Positions 21,264-34,700 of a DNA stretch of 64,000 nucleotides are shown here, piece by piece; position 1 is the first letter of the stretch; the number at the start of each line of letters is the position of its first letter. A program made the translations under genes and the position numbers. This DNA is from Apostichopus japonicus (taxonomy: Eukaryota > Echinodermata > Holothuroidea > Aspidochirotida > Stichopodidae): NCBI RefSeq assembly GCF_037975245.1, contig NC_092575.1, forward strand, positions 7,849,001 through 7,913,000. Direction: 5' to 3'. Under the pieces are notes generated by a model. It searched no databases and was not told the DNA's origin. It was given only the letters and a program-made list of their open reading frames with translations.

Positions 21264-24200
21264 TTTTTGGGGGGGGGGGGGTAGAACGTAACGTTTTTGT
21301 CACACTTAAGTCCTGAAATCGACACATGTAGACAGAGGGGCGTACATCCGGAATGTGTAGGATCGTTTTCGAGACCGCCTAGACTTTTTGAGACCGACTG
21401 CAGTGACTGACCAAGCAACGTTGCGAAATAATACACAAACAACAGCGGCAAATCTGCATCAAAATTATACACTGCAATTGGCAAGGAGTCCTGGTGGTGG
21501 GTCAAGCCCCCAGAAGCTTTATTCATAGAACAAAACAAAAAATTATATCTATTAAAGATAGAAAGAGAAATTACTGGTGGAAAAGCCCCTGCAAGGTGCA
21601 GCGTTTTCATAAATGTCTTGTTTTTCGTGCCGTGTTCAATCAATGGGCAAAAATACACGTGAGAGAGGTTTTTAAGCTCTTTGGAATGAATTTCAAACAG
21701 GAGGGAGGGGGGGGGGTGGGTGCAAACCCCTCAGAAGCTGAGTTTCTAAATGTTTACCTTTTCTCTCACAGTGTTTTCAACGCACAGAGAGGGATCTTAA
21801 TTTTAGTGAAGTGTACCCCGGAATCTGTAGCAACCTGGTATCCCAACCTTAATCTTCGAAATGTAGAATTATGATGGGAAAAATGGTTTTGCAGGCCTAC
21901 ACAAAATTCAGCTAACAATATTGGAATGGCCTTGGCAAGTTTTTTGCACTAACTTGTGATTTTCACTGTGTGGGGTAGGTGTGGGGGGGGGGGGGGCACG
22001 GGCAGTGTGACATCCACCTGTATGTACACCCATGCATGTAGAATGAAACTGGCATGTCAGTTTTCTTGGCTCCCATTGGCTTATTCAGATTTCCAGTGTT
22101 CTGATTGGACATAATCAGCATATGTCTGGTGGAGGAATGTCACAAACCCTGCTTATCAGTTAATATTTCCATCGTGAACAAAAAATGAGATAACAAGAAA
22201 AGAGAAGAACACAGATTAATTTCTTTTCAATTTTTTTTTAATCTTTGGCAGACTTGATTTTGGTTCCAAATTGATTTTTTTTGTTGTAATTTTTCTTTCA
22301 CAAAATTAAAATAGAGGGGGAAGTTGTTTATACTGATACACTCACAGACTTTTATTAAGAATCATTGTCACCAAAAAACTTGCATCTTTCCCCCCCCAAA
22401 AAAAACATTATTATGCAATAATCAACTAATGCATCATGATAGTTTAAGACTATAAATCGTGCCACAAACTTGACTACACATATCGTTTCTACAATTACTA
22501 AAAGTGCACATACTACCATCAATGGGAATAAAAATTAAAAATTAACCTTCAAAATCAATCCATGGCCTATCCCCTTAAACCCAGCAACGGCATTTTCCAG
22601 AGTTCTTCATGAAACTACCCCCACCGCCTTGCATCTATCACCTCAACAGCAAATTTTCTGTGTTTTTTTGTGTTTTTGTCATTTGTTATATTTTTGCCAG
22701 GAATTTGCCACACCCAACCAAATTTTGGTCTTTGTCTTGGTTAAAAGTGTTTGGTGTTAACATAGACGGTTTAAAACTACTGGAAATAAGTGCAAATTTA
22801 AACTATTCCATTTAAAAAAAAAAGTTATCTACATGACCTTAAGTTGTTCACTGTTCCACAGCAAAGCTTTGGCTAGTGGTTATACCATAACAAACTATTA
22901 CCACCTTTGATTAACACAGTGAGGCGGCAGCAGAATATTCCATATAGCACTGTTACACTACAGCTTGTACAACACATGGCCATTTAGGCATTGCGGGTAG
23001 CAGCCCTTAGAAACTGGCGGAAACTGTTAAGAGTTAGCATTTGGGATAAAAAGGAAAGAACATTCTCCATGTTACTGTTTGAAAACTTTGGCACACTGCT
23101 TTAGAAAGGGCTCCTTGCACTAAGATATAAATGTCTACTAGTACTAAGTACTACCCAGCATACAGGCATATCAGCTTTGTGTAAGAGCATGTCTTTAATC
23201 TAAAAAAGCTTGTTAATGTTCTAACTACGTTAATATGTTTTGTCTGTTTCTTTTTACCCAAAGTAATTTTCTTTGACCTTTGTACAAATATTAAAATGGA
23301 AGTTTCTTAGATAGAATTTAGAATTTTTTTTTTTATTATTTATATATTACATGAAAAACTGAAGAATGAGCTTTGATGTTAAGGAACATTGAATATACAG
23401 TGTTAACTGGTATGGAAGGTGAAACTAGGACTAGACCAATAGTAACATACCTCTTTGTCTTAATGCTAGTAAGTGTTTGCCTCTGACAGCCGACTGACAA
23501 GAGCTGGCTGCCCCCCCCCCCCCCCCCACGCCCTTACATGCTTTATTTTAGGATGAAATTACAAACTTTATTCAAGACAATAAAAATACATCACAGCAAC
23601 AATTTGAACCAAAATACAGATTTGGAGACCATGATTGTTGTTGCTGTTTTTCTTTTTTTCCTTAGTCATCTTGTAAAAATAAAATGTATTATGTGAGAAA
23701 TAGGTAAAACAAATGATTTATTTCATAGTATTACAATGGTTTTTATGAGTGAACATGATTTTACATAGGAACATTTCAGGGATTCATCTGTGTCACTTGA
23801 ATCTAAAGTTTCAAAACAGTCAGTTCTCAATTTCAAACTGGCCTAACTGACCAAATCCATTACAAATTTCTTCATTCTTAATCACAGACATGAACATGAT
23901 TTTGGAATCATTCTGGAAATATTCCACACTTCCTCCCCCCCCCCGGCCCCCTATATGAATCTGACCCAGAGACACTGCTTAAAATGAAGCAGACGACACC
24001 ATCTTCCAGAAATGATTGCTCCTTCAAAGCAAGATCATATCGAAGTTGCCTCTCACAATTGAGTTGTCTTCAGTTATAAGGTAACTACTGACCTCACCCC
24101 ACAATTATATATTTTCAATATGATCGACCTCTCAATTTTTGAAATATTATCCAATTTCCAGATATGCTGGAGGGGAAGAGATAACTGCCCCTACTAAATA

Positions 24201-27200
24201 TAAAAATATTGCTCTGCCTAGGTCAAAGGTTAGCATCTTCAAGTGGATGAAGGAAACACTTAACATTCACAGAATGTTCAAGCAACAAGTACTATGGAAA
24301 CACAAAACTTGAATGATTGATCTCTTAATTGATTGGACCTTAGGCCTCCTCCCCCTATCAATTCAAGCTAGACAACACCATTCACATATTACTGATACTG
24401 TTTACAAAATGTTGACATCATTAATGCTGCCTCCACAAGCAACCGATTCCAAATACAAAATAAATTCTAGAAGCGACAACATAGCTTTACAAATAAACAG
24501 CTACTCCGGTATTAAATTTTTGTATATCGAAACATCTATAATCCTGCCGAATAAGGTAAAACGTTTTTAAAATCACTGAGGTGTTACATTCTAGAAGCTG
24601 TGTTGTCAGAAAAAATAAAAGAGATTTGAAACATACATTCATTATTCTTTAAAATTCCATTCATTTTCTTTAACTTCCAGACCAAACATGGCAGGTAGCT
24701 TCCAACTAATTAAAGAGTATGACCCATTGGTAGAGAGTTTTTAAGAAAATCAAATCTAGCATAAAACGATGGTGTGTTAATGGAAAAACATGCTTGATAA
24801 TAAGAGGATGCCTTTTTACCCCATGGTATGATAATGTTGGCAGCACATATGAAACCTTTGTGGACTGTACGTATGGTGTCAGCAGTGGGATGAAACAGCG
24901 TGCAACCTTACGTCAATGATCTTTTAACAGAGTAACAGCATTCAATCATAACTGAAAAGGTCTGGATTTTATTCACTAGACATCACTGAACAGTAAGCAT
25001 TTGAGTGTAGGTTATAATACACACCGATGTGGTAATTTCGACAAGCTCACACATATCCACCACATGCATATCGACACAGATGATATGATCATTTACATTA
25101 TTTTGACAACTAGAGAACAAAATTCAGTCAGAAGTTTGCCGTTTAGCCTCATATTCTCTGGTGCAAGTATCCTTACTCAGAAATGACTTCAAAACTTTTT
25201 GATTTTTTTGATTTCCAAAAAAAAAAAAAAATGATCATAATAATAATGAAACTCCCTTATACACTGAACCCTTCTAAACCCGTTTTGGAAAATTTTCAGT
25301 TCATTCTTGCTTATCATGTGGTATGCACAGATTGTCATTTTTAGTAAGAAGTATTCCTTTCATCTGCCAATACACAGTTTCTAGAGCAGGTCAAGGTTGC
25401 AGTATGGTGTAATACAAAGGAAATCTGAAGACCTTAAAGCATTCTTTTTGCCTTCAAATGCAACCAGTAATATAGAAGACCTTATTCTACAACTTACAAA
25501 ATGAGCCTTATCCCTGTCTTTACTTAAAGCCATGCTGCTCAGCCAGAATGTCCTTCTACTAAAATCATTCCTTCCTCAAATTTCTCAACATTTTCTCTGG
25601 CAACACAACTATTCAAGATTAAGGCACATCAGTGGTAATTGTGTTTTTTTGTTTTCATCTTCTTCTTCTTCTTCACTAAATTCAATTCATTGACTGTAAT
25701 TTAAGTCGAAAGAATAGCATCTCAAATAAATACAATCTTTTTGTTGAGTTTACAAGTATCTCTCTTTTTTCTTTGTTAGAGATGAATATGCAAATTAGAT
25801 CCTTTCTGACATCATAAAATCTGTTCCTGAAATATGTACAGCCAAAAATTCTAACATCGACATGTATTTCTTATTTATGTGTTTGAATGGCCTAATTCAA
25901 ACTTTATTTTATGTCTTTTACGTCCCAGCAGTCAGGAGAGCATCGTGAGGAACATTATGCTACATATTCACATTTTCTGTAATGGAACTTCTCTTTTGAA
26001 TGACATTATTTCAAAGTTGATGATACAATGTGGAATATTTTACCCAAGTAGTTAGTTCCTTGCCAAGTTGAAAAGCTTTAGTAAGTACGGTTCTCCGAAA
26101 GGCTATTAACACATAGGGATTACTGTACTCACAACCACCCCCAAAAACAAAACAAAAATACTTGGGATAACTGAAAAGTAAAAACAAAAAGAGTCCATCC
26201 TTAGATATTAACTTCCAAAGTATACACACAGAGACTAGGCTTAATACAAGTACCATGTTAGGCAAACACCAAATCACTTGTCTTCAAATTGTCATTTTGA
26301 AAAAGAAAAACTTTGAAAACAAGAGAGTTAAAAGTAAAATCAAAATGAGAGAAAAATTAACATAATGCATTAAATTTTTTTACAAGACACTGTAATTGAA
26401 AGAGTAAAAAATAAAAATCATAATACACAAGAAGGGGATAAAAAACACCACATTCAAAAAATTGATACGATGATGATGATGATAAGGTTCTGATTAAACA
26501 CCTTGTTACATTAATTTTGTCCAGAGCTTTATAAATATACAAAAAAAGACACCACAAGGAGTTAAGAATAACAGCCTGATGCAGAACGCTGCTGGCTCCA
26601 GAAAGGAACATAATTAACAGAGCTGTCCTTTTTTCTTTTGATTGGCACATATTTGAATATTCATATCATACATTTAATATTCATGAAGTTGGTTCATATT
26701 TATTTTTTTTTTGCCAAGGCCCATTCTTTTTTTTTCAATTTGCATTTTTTTTTTAATAGTTTGAACCACAACAAATGTTCTTAGTTAATATTACTTCATA
26801 GCAACATTCACAGGTAAATGAAGACTTTTATCACTTTATGCACAGAAATAGTGGAAAAAAATCACCAAAAAAAAAAAAAAAAAAAATATGATAAGAACAT
26901 TAAGAATCTCTTACAAGCCCTGAGATATAAATATCTTTTATTGTATGAAATGAGTTTGACAACTTTCCCCGCACAAAGGACAGTGCAGCCAAACCGGGTG
27001 ATCATAAACTTGATGACAGGCAGGCAGCAATTTAAGAATTAGTCGAGGACCTGATGTTAAAATATAATCTATCAGTACATTGCATTCTGGGTAATAAAAG
27101 TTAATAAAATCTTATTGTGCCGTAAGTGCCACAAGGCTTAAACTGCTTTGTCCAATTAATTTCAGTTCAACCTTTCTGTCCCTACGAAAAAAAACAGTGG

Positions 27201-27901
27201 TCAAACTTTTAGCTTCACCTGCATTTAAAAAAATTGATCAAAAGCAGGCTATTGTTTTCTTTAAAATAATGGATCCAAACTGGAGGTTTGTGTTTCAAGT
27301 ACTTTTACTGGTCAATTGTCTGGGAGATCACTCAAAAAAAAAAAAAGGTTTCAGAAGGCAGCAAAAAAAAAAAAAAAAAAAAAAATAGAGAGAGAAAGAA
27401 AGAAATTTAAAACATCACTTGAGATAAGTACTTAACCCTGGTTAATAATTGCCTGTCCAGAATTAAGCAAAAAAAGAACCGGAAATAAAAAAAAAAAACA
27501 ATGAAATGGAATACTAAAAGAAAGAGGGAAAAAAAAGGAACAAAATTGCAAGCCGATGACCAAAAATACAAGCCGCCAACACTTATTAAAATAATAAAAA
27601 TTGTTCACAAGGTATGCATGGTTTAGCCTTTAGACAAAAGTAAAATAATATTAATGATAATAATAGTAACTTTTAATAATGATAATAATGAAAAGAGATA
27701 TTTTTTGCTCCCTTCACACCTCTTGCAACAAGAGGGTAAATTGAGGCTGCGCACTTGCTATCCAGCAACCAGGATGCAATAGAACAAAAAGAACCATAAT
27801 TTTTTGAGGAAAAAAAAAAAAGAGAGAGAAAAAAAGTAAGGCATTACATCATACAAAAAGGTTTTGGTCAAATTAAATAATGACTTTTCAATATACAGCA
27901 C
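21264..27901. other. Long gene-poor stretch, possibly containing Musashi 3' UTR
   Basis: No coding exon recognised on either strand over 6.6 kb. Features are homopolymer tracts: G at about 21269-21281 and 21985-21998, seventeen C at 23511-23527, and long A runs at about 26871-26886, 27333-27344 and 27362-27385. On the minus strand it follows the last Musashi exon, whose mRNAs have long 3' UTRs in other animals, so part may be transcribed. Several AATAAA on the minus strand (for example near 23544) are candidate poly(A) signals, but none stands out. Confidence 0.45.
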
Positions 27902-28042
27902 TTAATAGACTCCAGATGAAACGAAGCACTGAACACAGTAAGGGTTCGGAAGAGAGAGAGAGGGAGAGAGGGCGCTGTCACTGTTTCCTTTGTTTGCTGC
28001 TTTCGTATTCACCGATAAAGTCCCTTGCAGACCGTACCCTGC
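27902..28042 (-). CDS. MSI: Musashi alternative C-terminal exon (or 3' UTR exon)
   Basis: A strong acceptor (TTATCCTTTACAG) precedes an exon that, if the 28672-28756 exon is skipped, continues in phase 0 for 46 residues: AGYGLQGTLSVNTKAANKG, Ser/Leu-rich middle, ending FVSSGVY and TAA (27904-27902). If the canonical exon is included, this is 3' UTR. Coding use of the alternative tail is an inference; the GA-rich DNA at 27951-27970 makes its SLSPSLSL stretch low-complexity. Confidence 0.55.
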   Translation of the reverse strand, partial: AGYGLQGTLSVNTKAANKGNSDSALSPSLSLPNPYCVQCFVSSGVY

Positions 28043-28204
28043 CTGTAAAGGATAACAAAATAATTCAAACTCCAGGATGAATAAGTGTGAATGACATATC
28101 TTTCTCAGTAAAAAAATCAAAAAAAGCATTAAAGTGGAAATTCCAATTTCCTCTCCACTTGTAATATGAACAAGTATCTGGTTGAAGGTTGAAAAGAAGA
28201 ATTC

Positions 28205-28450
28205 TTTCTTTCATACTAATTACATTGACATACACCCTTCTAATTACATTGACATTCAAAGTTCTAATAACATTGACATTCAAAGTTCTAATAACATTGA
28301 CATACACCCTTCTAAGAACATTTGCATACACCCTTCTAGTAACATTGACATACACCCTTCTAATAGTATTGACATAAATCCTTCTAAATACATTGACATG
28401 CACCCTTCTAATAACATTGACATACACCCTTCTAATAACATTGACATCCT
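28205..28450. repeat. Minisatellite in last Musashi intron, 24-bp unit, about 10 copies
   Basis: Units of ATTGACATACACCCTTCTAA plus TAAC with point changes. No stop codon in several frames because the unit is a multiple of 3, so the long repetitive open frames on both strands here are not genes. Confidence 0.93.
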
Positions 28451-28671
28451 TCTATCGGTTTGTCACTCATAAAATACTATGGTTACTGTGTAAAAAGAAC
28501 TGCTATATATCTTTGTACTTGTATAGTAATTGTCCATTTTACAAAGGAGTTTGTGATGCAATTTTGGATTAATCCCTGTATCTTCCCCTTATGTGCTTAA
28601 TACTACCGGGTATATATTGTCACATAGAACCCACTAAATTGCTTTATATTACGTAGGAAAATGAAGTTTAC

Positions 28672-28756
28672 CTTGCGTTTCTTGAAGTTGTCTGAATGTG
28701 TTAGGCTCTCAATGATAAAATCCATTGTGAAAAGTATGAGTAATTGTCAATGGCGC
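28672..28756 (-). CDS. MSI: Musashi canonical C-terminal exon (stop at 28709)
   Basis: An 85-nt exon between acceptor TTTGTTCACAG and donor gtaaac. In phase 0 it reads [15 protein letters not shown] then TGA (28711-28709), matching the vertebrate end GPLIATAFTNGYH. The remaining 37 nt are 3' UTR spliced to the exon starting at 28042. The stop is less than 50 nt from that junction, so decay of the message is not expected. Confidence 0.88.
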
Positions 28757-31700
28757 CTGTGAACAAAAGAATTGAAATGAATTTATACAATGGTACTCCG
28801 TAGATCTATGATCAACAGCAGAGAAGAAACAAAATGTCATCTAATTTGTGATTAAAACTCTTTCCTCAGATTATTGGCAAAACAGGTGAATATTCATATT
28901 TGAGTTCGGCCAGTATGCTGATATGCCTGATTCAGTTGTTGTAAACTGAATGCCTGAGGCCTGGATACCACATCCTTGGTACACGGCATATTATACCCTT
29001 GGTATAGTACAAACTATACCACACCCTTTCTATAGTACAAACTATACCACACCCTTTCTATAGTACAAACTATACCACACCCTTTCTATAGTACAAACTA
29101 TACCACACCCTTTCTATAGTACAAACTATACCACACCCTTTCTATAGTACAAACTATACCACACTCTTTCTATAGTACAAACTACCACACTCTTTGTATA
29201 GTACAAACTACCACACCCTTTCTATAGTACACAGACAGAAATTTACAAGCATAACTTTAAGCAGGGTTTGCAAGCTAAACTTCTCTACTTTTAGGTACTT
29301 AACACTCTCAATGCTGGCCGATTGGCTGGAAACTTATTTTAATGAAAGGGGAAGTTGCCAGGTTTGGTCTTAAGGAGTCTCTTTATAATTAAGTGAAACT
29401 AATGCTTGCTTTGTATATGATGCATTGGTTCAAGTCATTGATACCTAGCTTGAGATACCATGTTTACAAGCTAGGGCATCACATGCACATACACACACAC
29501 AAACATACCAACTTGACTGCATAGGTTACTAGCCCTGCCTATGGCAAGTAACCAAAACCCTAAAATGTACCAGCCAGGTCATTTGAAAGACAGTGAGGCA
29601 GTATTCTTACATTGATTGGAATTTCTAGCAACCATCCCATAATGATTAAACTGATTGCAAATGTATGAAACTGGTCACCCTAGAATCATCTTACAACAAC
29701 TTCTATATTCCATCTTTGCAAAGCAATCATAAATCTTTGTCAGTGTGTATCAACAAAAAATGAAATGAAATATGCAAAACATTTTGAGTTTCAAAAAATA
29801 AAAAATAAGTAAATAGAAAATAGTAGAAGAAGAAGAAAGTGCAGTGCCATATTTAGTGGGTGTTTGTTAAATGGAACTAGCAACATGATAAAAGTACCAA
29901 GCATAACTGTGGTATTCTCTACTCTTTGTAACAAGAAAATCAAAATTCAAGAGAAACAAGAAAACATCAAACATGATTCCAATTTCCCCTTCAAAAATAA
30001 AACGTCCCAATATAAAATAAGTTTAAACCATTATTAACTGCAGGAGACACCATAGGCACTTTTAAACCTTGACTCTTGAAGGGGAGAGAGGGGTCCTCTT
30101 TAACCACCTTATAACCCATTCCCAAAACTGTGGCTCGTCTCTAACTCACCTTCTTTGATTGTTGAGAAGCCACACCCCCCAAACATGAGTTATAGTTCAA
30201 AGGTCATTTCTTACAGCAACAGAGGACCGATCGGAAAGGAAACTTGTGTTTGCTTACGACTTTCTACAGCTTATAGCTAACAGCATTTTTTGTGAATTTA
30301 TGATTTTGAAAAGAGTGTAGGCTGTGGAAGTTGAGTGTGGACAGCACATCAATACCACTTTTGACTAACACAGCAGCACACACACACAGAAGGGTGTAAA
30401 GGACTATTATTTAAAATAAAAAAAGTAGGTGCTAAAGCTACAACAATATGTGACAAACTACTAGACTGGGGGGGGGGGGGTAGTAAGGGGGGCTGGATTA
30501 ATAAGGGGTTAGTTGTGATGGAAGCATGGGATATCTCTTGTCTAAGGTCTAGACGGCTACATACCCTTATAATATGTGATTTAGGATGGTTAACTGATCA
30601 TGCACAACAGCCCAAATATGGACAAATATTAATTACCTTCTGCAGTTATTAAGTGCAATGGGCAGGGTTTATTGAAAAGGAAAAAGAAGAAAATATATAA
30701 AATGCAGTCACTGAATATGCAAAATGTATCCTTGTTAAGCTGAATTATGAAAACTGACCTCCTAAACAAGCGGACCAAATGTCACCAAATTCAAATTACA
30801 AACAGGTAATGGGGTACCTCACAGGGAGAAATATGGAGTGACATCAGACAAAAGGATCAGATTTGACAGGAAATCCATTTACTGCTAAGGATCATTAAAG
30901 GATCAGATTTAACTGGAAATTCATTCACTGCTAAGGATCATTAAAGGATCAGATTTGACAGGAGATCTATTCATTGCTAAGGATCAGATTTGACAGGAAA
31001 TCCATTCACTGCTAAGGATCATTCAAGGATCAGATTTGACAGGAAATCCATTCACTGCTAAGGATCATTCAAGGATCAGATTTGACAGATCATTTCACCG
31101 CTAAGGATCATTCAAGGATCAGATTTGACAGGAAATCCATTCAATGCTAAGGATCATTCAAGGATCAGATTTGACAGATCCATTCACTGCTAAGGATCAT
31201 TAAAGGATCAGATTTGACAGGAGATCCATTCACTGCTAAGGATCATTAAAGGATCAGATTTGACAGGAAATCCATTCACTGCTAAGGATCATTAAAGGAA
31301 CAGATTTGACAGGGAATCCATTCACTGCTAAGGATCATTAAAGGATCAGATTTGACAGGAAATTCATTCACTGCTAAGGATCATTGAAGGATCAGATTTG
31401 ACAGGAAATCCATTCACTGCTAAGGATCATTAAAGGATCAGATTTGACAGGAAATCCATTCACTGCTAAGGATCATTAATGACAAACAGTTATCCTTTCT
31501 CTCAGGATGAATATTCCCTTAAAAACTTTTCAAGTTCCATATCAAATCTCATTTTATTTTCTCTATTTTCTATTTCATATTTATTTGCCAAACAAGTCGG
31601 GTGTTTGCTTGGCCGATTTTATTAATTCCTCCAGTCATGGTAAGGAAGATTATGAGGTCTTCCAAGTAACAGGCACATAGAAAACGGAAGAACTCCTTGA

Positions 31701-34700
31701 AAAATCCATTTTTGTCGATAAAATGTTAATGAGAATCGAAAAAATGGAACACTTGAAAGCCTGAGATCAGATGGTAGTTGAGTAACAACTAATGCTTGCT
31801 GTGTAGGTAGGTTAGCTGGAGTACAAACCATTCATAAATTAATCACAATCAGGTACCAGAATGGAACTACTGGAACAGAAGTACCAGAACAGAACCACAG
31901 GACCTTCAACTGAGACATCATCATCCATGGGGGAAGGAAGGTGGGGGGGGGGCGGGTCGGCCAAAGTGTTTGATTAGAGCATTCCCTTCAGCACACCACA
32001 CACAGAACACACAACATACACAGTAAATGTACTTTGTGCATTTCTTTCTTAGCCTAATCAGCTACCTATTATAATGCAACACTGACTAAGTTGCCAACTA
32101 GTCCTAGTCCATAGGGTTCTTTTGAGAGCTATGTGGCGACGCATTACACCAGATATCTGTGAAATAAAAAGCATAAATTGTTCACCTGTGCTCCGATGCC
32201 ATAACTTGAAGGCTGTGGACTTGTGGCTTGAATGTAACCCCCCGTTCCGGTTAGGCTGTTTTGGTCTCCCTGAGTGGTAGTGCTTCCATAGATGTCCAGC
32301 GGTCCTGGACTGCTCCCCGTTCCGTAGCCTCTACTGTTGACTTGGGATGGTGATGCAGCAAAGCCCTGTGCGAAGCCGTTGACCGCAACTGTAACGATAC
32401 AAACATGTCGAACCGTTCATAACAGAATTTTGGACAAACTCGGTGCAACTATAATAATATCAGTAACTGACAATATACAACTTCTCTCCTGCATTCTACA
32501 AGAGACTTTTTACATTAGTCTGCCAGACATGCTAAATATCCACAATACTTGAGAAACTTCATTGAAAGATTTTGGAATATTTTGTATACATGGTATTTGT
32601 AGCCTTGTGATGACCCCTCTTTGTCACAGACAATATGCAGGTAGAGCAGGTGTTCACTACTTTTATGTAGCAGATCTAATAAATAAATAGTTTCTTCTCA
32701 TCACTGTAGTGGCCCTTAAGTAACCATAGTCCTTCAAGTGTTTGTGTGTCATAATTACATGATGTTTTCTTGATGTTTCTGCTTTACACGTTTAAAAATT
32801 TAAAACCCTAGCTACTGAACTAATCTGTTATAACCACAGCACTGGTTCACCAATACAACAGTAATATAAATCTTCTATCGCAAGAGTAATGCATAACACT
32901 GAGCAGTATGACACTACCAATTAATACTGTGAATATTCAACAAAGCCTGAATATTCAACACAGCCTGAATATTCAACACAGCCATCTACCAATCATCAGC
33001 ATCAAAACAATTTTTGAATTCCAAAGCATGGATTTCTGAAAAAGCCAAAGAGACTTTTTCCCTAAACATCAAACTTTTTCGCAGTCTTGTTGAACTTTTA
33101 AGTTAATTGTGAGCATCATCATCTCTATGGTACTACCATGAACCTCATCAATAGATTGCTGCTGTAGCGGTATTGCTTAAAAATCATTAGTAAAACATCG
33201 ACAATCGTCCCTGGCATTCCAATTAAGAATGTTGCCAACCCCGTTGCCATGGTGACGAGCCACTGAAATGGTTAAACGCCTAGGGATGCTACCAATTTAC
33301 GATAAATATCTGAAGAGATGGGATCTAAACAGCTAAGAAATTTAACATTACTCTGCTGGTTAACTCGAGGGATGAATATCCTGGAAAGTCCTTGGTTGCC
33401 GGGAGAGACCACATTAGTATATTGATCACGGAATCGCCTGGTATCTGACGTTTACGACAGGATCAATGTGATATGTGCCGTAATGTAATTATGAGTGAAA
33501 TGAATACAGGTAAACCAGTCAGAAAACCTCGCGAGTCTAACGTTGTCGCCTATGAACGACCTACTGCCACAAACCAGCGCGACGGAAGTCTCGGCGCTAC
33601 TCGAAGAATAAATTGATACATACCAAGCCGGTTTAACCGTACAGACTGAAAATTTTGACAACTGTAAAAAGTAGCAATTTTGCATACTTATTTTATCAGT
33701 AAAGAAGGAAACAGTCAAAAGCTTGTATCAAAGAGCTTCAAGACATCATACATCCGGGTGAACACCCAATCTTCAATAAAGCAAAATTACTAAGATTATA
33801 TTTAATAGCTAGCATTTGCAAAATTCCATTGCTTCATAAATGTAAGTGGCATTCTCATTGCAATGTAGTCATTCAGGGCTTTTTCATCAGGAAGCATATT
33901 AAGAATCCAAGGTCTCTCAGAAATTCATTTTGTTTACACTGACTGCTTCCTTTGTTTCACTTAAAGCTTGGCAAATTTGTAAAGTTGATGTTACCTAACA
34001 CAGTGATTTATTTAATAAAAGCTAGGTTAACATGAATCTTTTTGCTAGAGCATGAAATATATAAACTGATGAATCAATTCCACATCTTACATCTAAACAC
34101 GATTTTTTTGGGGGGTTGGGGGGTGGGGAGACTGCCCCATCTCCATGGTTACAAACTCAACCAATCACCTGTCAGGCTAGAATATACTATCCCCTGCCTG
34201 TATCTCAAGGCCAAACAAACATCCGGGTGACACGAATCCAATCCGGCAGGGTCGGTTGGTCCCTTGGGGTGGGGAGGGGGGCTGTTGAGGGAAGAAACCT
34301 GTGATCTGTTTGGCAACAATGTGGGCCTGACTGAGCATATTTGGAAAAGAGAGCTTTCCTAAAGTTTAACCTTCATGGAATTAAATGTGTGATATCATTT
34401 TGCCAAGAGGATTTGGGTTTAAGTTTTTCTTTCTGAGTTTTACACAGACATGTAGATGTTAAATGGTTAGTAGACTAACAACGCAACCATGATCTAAAAT
34501 GCTACAAAATATTAAACTAGCGGTGCAGAAGCTAGCAGAAAGTTGCAAGGTATTTCTTAAATGTTACTTTCCAGGTATAACAAAGTGTGTTGTCATATAA
34601 AAAAAAATCAATATTTAAATTGTAAGGGTATCAAGTAAGGGTTTCTCAACTGATTTCAAACCATTTATATCCTTTGCTTGAATAATGAAAAATTAAGTAA

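Larger units (their letters stand above)
28757..32185 (-). other. Musashi intron with two minisatellites
   Basis: Intron of about 3.4 kb between the SPQP exon and the canonical terminal exon. Contains the arrays at 28990-29235 and 30845-31485 and a G run at about 30470-30480. No further exon recognised. Confidence 0.75.

Noticed and set aside
21290-21658. N-terminal extension of the retrotransposon open frame
   Set aside because: The frame stays open through a G run into unrelated sequence with no RT motifs; the element is judged to end near 21263.
28065-28472. Long repetitive open frames on both strands (NIDIHPS- and YVNVIRRV-type repeats)
   Set aside because: They come from a 24-bp minisatellite whose unit is a multiple of three, so all frames stay open without being genes.
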